Below are positions 61,600 to 64,000 of a DNA stretch of 64,000 bases, piece after piece (positions within the stretch are counted from its first letter, which is position 1; every line of letters starts with the position of its first letter). The translations under genes were made by a program, and so were the position numbers. Source of the stretch: G965215145 sp965215145 (GTDB lineage Bacteria; Bacteroidota; Rhodothermia; Rhodothermales; JANQRZ01); the NCBI GenBank assembly GCA_965215145.1, contig OZ244038.1, positions 2,666,001 through 2,730,000 of the forward strand, written 5' to 3'. The notes under the pieces are model-generated. The model was not told where the DNA came from, searched no databases, and worked only from the letters and a program-made list of their open reading frames with translations.

Positions 61600-64000
61600 A
61601 TGCGCCTCCGCCGCGCCCTCCTCGCCCTCCTCGTCCCCGCTCTCACGCTGCCGGCGCTCGCCCAGGAGGGCGAGCCGGCGTACCAGGCCCCGCCGCCGGA
61701 GCTGGCCGCGCTCGTGGACGCGCCCCCGCCGCCGGCCGTCCGGCTCAGCCCGGACCGCTCGCATATGCTCCTGATGAGCCGCCCCGCGCTCCCGAGCATC
61801 GCCGAGCTGGCGGCGCCGGAGCTGGGGCTCGCCGGCCTCCGCATCAACCCCCGCGCGAACGGGCCGAGCCGGGCGACGACCTACGACGGCCTCTCCCTGC
61901 AACGGGTCGCGGAGGGGGCCGAGCCGATGGCGGTGACGGGCCTGCCCGCCGCGCCGCGCATCCGCAACGCCGACTGGAACCCCGGCGGCCGCCACGTCGC
62001 CTTCACCCTCGATCTGGAAGACGGCATCGCGCTCTACGTCGCCGACGCCGAGACGGGCCGGGCCCGGCGCGTCACCGACCGGGTGCTCAACGACGCCGCG
62101 CCGGGCGCCGCCTTCGCGTGGATCCCCCGGGAGGACGCCCTCGTCGTCCGGGCCGTGCCGGAGGGCCGGAGGGCGGCGCCGGAGGAGCCCGCCGTCCCCG
62201 CCGGCCCGACGGTGCAGGAGACGGCGGGCGAGGCCGCCCCCGCGCGGACTTACCAGAACCTCTTGGAAAATGCCCACGACGAGGCGCTGTTCGAGCATTA
62301 CCTCGCCTCCGAGCTGCTCGTGGTGAGCCTCGACGGGGAGAGCCGGAGCCTCGGGGTCGAGGGGCTGCTGCTGAGCGTCGAGCCCGCGCCGGACGGGCGG
62401 CACCTGCTGGTCGAGCGGACGCACCGGCCGTTCTCGTACCTCGTCCCCATCTCCCGCTTCCCGCGCCGGATGACGGTCCACCACCTCGACACCGGCCGGG
62501 AGGTCGCGGAGGTCGCCGCGCTCCCGCTGGCCGAGGACGTGCCGATCGGGTTCGGCTCGGTGCGGACGGGCCGGCGCACGGTCGGCTGGCGGGCCGACGC
62601 GCCGGCGACGCTGTATTTCGTCGAGGCGCTCGACGGCGGCGACATCCGCGCCGAGGCGGAGGTCCGCGACCGGCTCGCGCTCCTGGAGCCGCCGTTCACC
62701 GGGGAGCCCGTGCCGCTCGCCACCCTCCCCCTCCGCTACTCGAACGCGTGGTGGGGCACGGACGACCTCGCGCTCGTGCAGGAGTACCTCTGGCAGACCA
62801 GGACGCGGCGGGTCCACGCCGTCGACCCCTCCGACCCCGGCGCCGAGCCGCGGCTGCTGTTCGACGTCTCGTTCGAGGACCGCTACGCCGACCCCGGCTC
62901 CCCCGTCACCCTCCCCAACGACGCCGGCTTCCCCGTGCTCGCCACGGCCGACGGCGGGGGGAGCCTGTTCCTCACCGGCACCGGCGCCTCACCCGAGGGG
63001 AACCGCCCGTTCCTCCGCCGCCTCGACGTCGCCACCGGCGAGACGGAGGAGCTGTTCCGTTCCGAAGCCCCGTTCTACGAGCGGCCCATCGGCCCCGTCA
63101 GCGTCGAGGAGCGGACGATCATCACCCGCCGTGAGACGGCCACGGAGCCGCCGAACTACTACCTCCGTGATTTGGATGACGGGACGGCCGTGGCGCTGAC
63201 GGACTTCGCGCACCCGTACCCCGAGCTCGCCGAGGTCCAGAAGGAGACCGTCCAGTACGAGCGCGCCGACGGCGTCCCGCTCTCAGCCACGCTCTACCTC
63301 CCCGCCGGCTACGACGCCGCGCGCGACGGCCCGCTCCCGACGCTGGTGTGGGCCTACCCCCGCGAGTTCAAGAGCGCCGCCGCCGCCGGCCAGCGCGACG
63401 ACTCGCCGTACCAGTTCAAGCGGGTCAGCTACTGGGGCGCCGTCCCGTTCGTGACCCGCGGCTACGCCGTCCTCGACGACGCCGCTATGCCGGTCATCGG
63501 CGAGGGCGACGAGGAGCCGAACGACTCGTTCCGCCGGCAGCTCGTCGCGGGCGCCGAGGCCGCGATCCGGGAGGGCGTCCGCCGCGGCGTCGTGAACCCC
63601 GAGCGCGTCGCCGTCGGCGGCCACTCCTACGGCGCCTTCATGGCGGGGAACCTGCTGGCGCACTCCGACCTCTTCCGCGCCGGCATCGCCCGGAGCGGGG
63701 CCTACAACCGGACGCTCACCCCGTTCGGCTTCCAGGCCGAGGAGCGGACGTACTGGGACGCCCCGGAGGTCTACTACACCATGAGCCCGTTCATGCACGC
63801 CGACGCCGTGGACGAGCCGCTCCTGATGATCCACGGCGCGGCCGACAACAACTCCGGCACGTTCCCGATGCAGAGCGAGCGGTTCTACAACGCCGTCAAG
63901 GGCCTCGGGGGGACGGCGCGGCTGGTGATGCTCCCGCACGAGAGCCACGGCTACCGCGCCCGCGAGTCCGTGCTGCACATGCTGTGGGAGGAGGACCGCT
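61600..64000 (+). CDS. Prolyl-oligopeptidase-family (S9) serine protease, partial at the window edge
   Basis: 800 residues are visible and the frame is still open at the last base. A signal peptide (MRLRRALLALLVPALTLPALAQ) is followed by a beta-propeller-type N-terminal domain of about 550 residues (AAPRIRNADWNPGGRHVAFTLDLEDGIALYVADAETGRAR). The alpha/beta-hydrolase domain has the catalytic Ser676 in GGHSYGAFMAG, Asp749 in IHGAADNNSG and His783 in LPHESHGYRAR. It resembles secreted glutamyl- or dipeptidyl-type S9 peptidases. It is divergent from the FecR group across the direct repeats. The missing C terminus should be short. Confidence 0.92.
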   Translation, partial: MRLRRALLALLVPALTLPALAQEGEPAYQAPPPELAALVDAPPPPAVRLSPDRSHMLLMSRPALPSIAELAAPELGLAGLRINPRANGPSRATTYDGLSLQRVAEGAEPMAVTGLPAAPRIRNADWNPGGRHVAFTLDLEDGIALYVADAETGRARRVTDRVLNDAAPGAAFAWIPREDALVVRAVPEGRRAAPEEPAVPAGPTVQETAGEAAPARTYQNLLENAHDEALFEHYLASELLVVSLDGESRSLGVEGLLLSVEPAPDGRHLLVERTHRPFSYLVPISRFPRRMTVHHLDTGREVAEVAALPLAEDVPIGFGSVRTGRRTVGWRADAPATLYFVEALDGGDIRAEAEVRDRLALLEPPFTGEPVPLATLPLRYSNAWWGTDDLALVQEYLWQTRTRRVHAVDPSDPGAEPRLLFDVSFEDRYADPGSPVTLPNDAGFPVLATADGGGSLFLTGTGASPEGNRPFLRRLDVATGETEELFRSEAPFYERPIGPVSVEERTIITRRETATEPPNYYLRDLDDGTAVALTDFAHPYPELAEVQKETVQYERADGVPLSATLYLPAGYDAARDGPLPTLVWAYPREFKSAAAAGQRDDSPYQFKRVSYWGAVPFVTRGYAVLDDAAMPVIGEGDEEPNDSFRRQLVAGAEAAIREGVRRGVVNPERVAVGGHSYGAFMAGNLLAHSDLFRAGIARSGAYNRTLTPFGFQAEERTYWDAPEVYYTMSPFMHADAVDEPLLMIHGAADNNSGTFPMQSERFYNAVKGLGGTARLVMLPHESHGYRARESVLHMLWEEDR

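Noticed and set aside
1..64000. tRNA, rRNA, tmRNA or riboswitch
   Set aside because: I looked at intergenic gaps for cloverleaf or CCA-ended structures and conserved riboswitch cores and saw none. A covariance-model scan would settle it.

Overview
The window is about 72% GC, with divergent and convergent genes, almost no Shine-Dalgarno motifs and pyrimidine-rich leaders. The adjacent porU and porV (type IX secretion), FG-GAP proteins with type IX sorting tails, a GWxTD protein, and promoters of the form TTG-N20-TAnnTT all point to the Bacteroidota/Rhodothermota side of the tree. A Rubricoccaceae-like member of the Rhodothermales is the best guess. No rRNA, tRNA, CRISPR array or transposase was seen.

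Layout. 1-7.0 kb: NrnA-type phosphoesterase, PsuG glycosidase with a small metal-binding chaperone, a TPR protein, a dicarboxylate/amino-acid symporter, and a fused polyprenol-kinase-like/DUF92 membrane protein. 7.1-12.8 kb: porV and porU, with a good promoter upstream of porU. 12.9-22.3 kb: a TPR protein with a C-terminal helix-turn-helix, a free-standing histidine-kinase dimerization domain, an MBL hydrolase whose start codon abuts a heptamer microsatellite, a MoxR ATPase, a degenerate GHMP kinase, fmt, a GWxTD protein, ftsY and a CDP-alcohol phosphatidyltransferase. 22.4-31.6 kb: glycosyltransferase, PAS histidine kinase, a secreted protein with a frameshifted sorting tail, HAD phosphatase, gamma-glutamyltransferase, a truncated sodium:solute symporter, peptidase T, and two small proteins ending in a clear intrinsic terminator.

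31.7-38.4 kb is the accessory region and the most unusual part. Four partial copies of the 3' end of polA, each beginning exactly at the polA stop codon, separate small cargo units: a broken FG-GAP/sorting-tail gene, a PIN-domain toxin-antitoxin pair, a DUF433/DUF5615 pair, and an intact seven-repeat FG-GAP secreted protein. A restriction-endonuclease-like gene lies just outside the last copy. The full-length polA stands at the right end. No recombinase gene is visible. The pattern fits repeated integration at the polA 3' end.

41.5-54.7 kb: a beta-barrel protein, a dTDP-glucose dehydratase whose GTG start is formed by an octamer microsatellite, HAD phosphatase, fructosamine-kinase-like protein, low-molecular-weight tyrosine phosphatase and dxs around a dyad operator, a TlpA-like secreted thioredoxin, a hicB-hicA pair, a PEGA protein with a promoter, two proteins of unknown role, and an L,D-transpeptidase. 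54.8-61.5 kb: an apparent four-gene unit (unknown secreted protein, FecR-domain protein, beta-barrel protein, CHASE2 adenylate cyclase), which looks like an envelope-to-cAMP signalling module. A prolyl-oligopeptidase-family protease runs off the right edge.

Two families of small inverted repeats are scattered between genes. One, beginning GTAGGGGC, supplies the TAG stop codon of three different genes.
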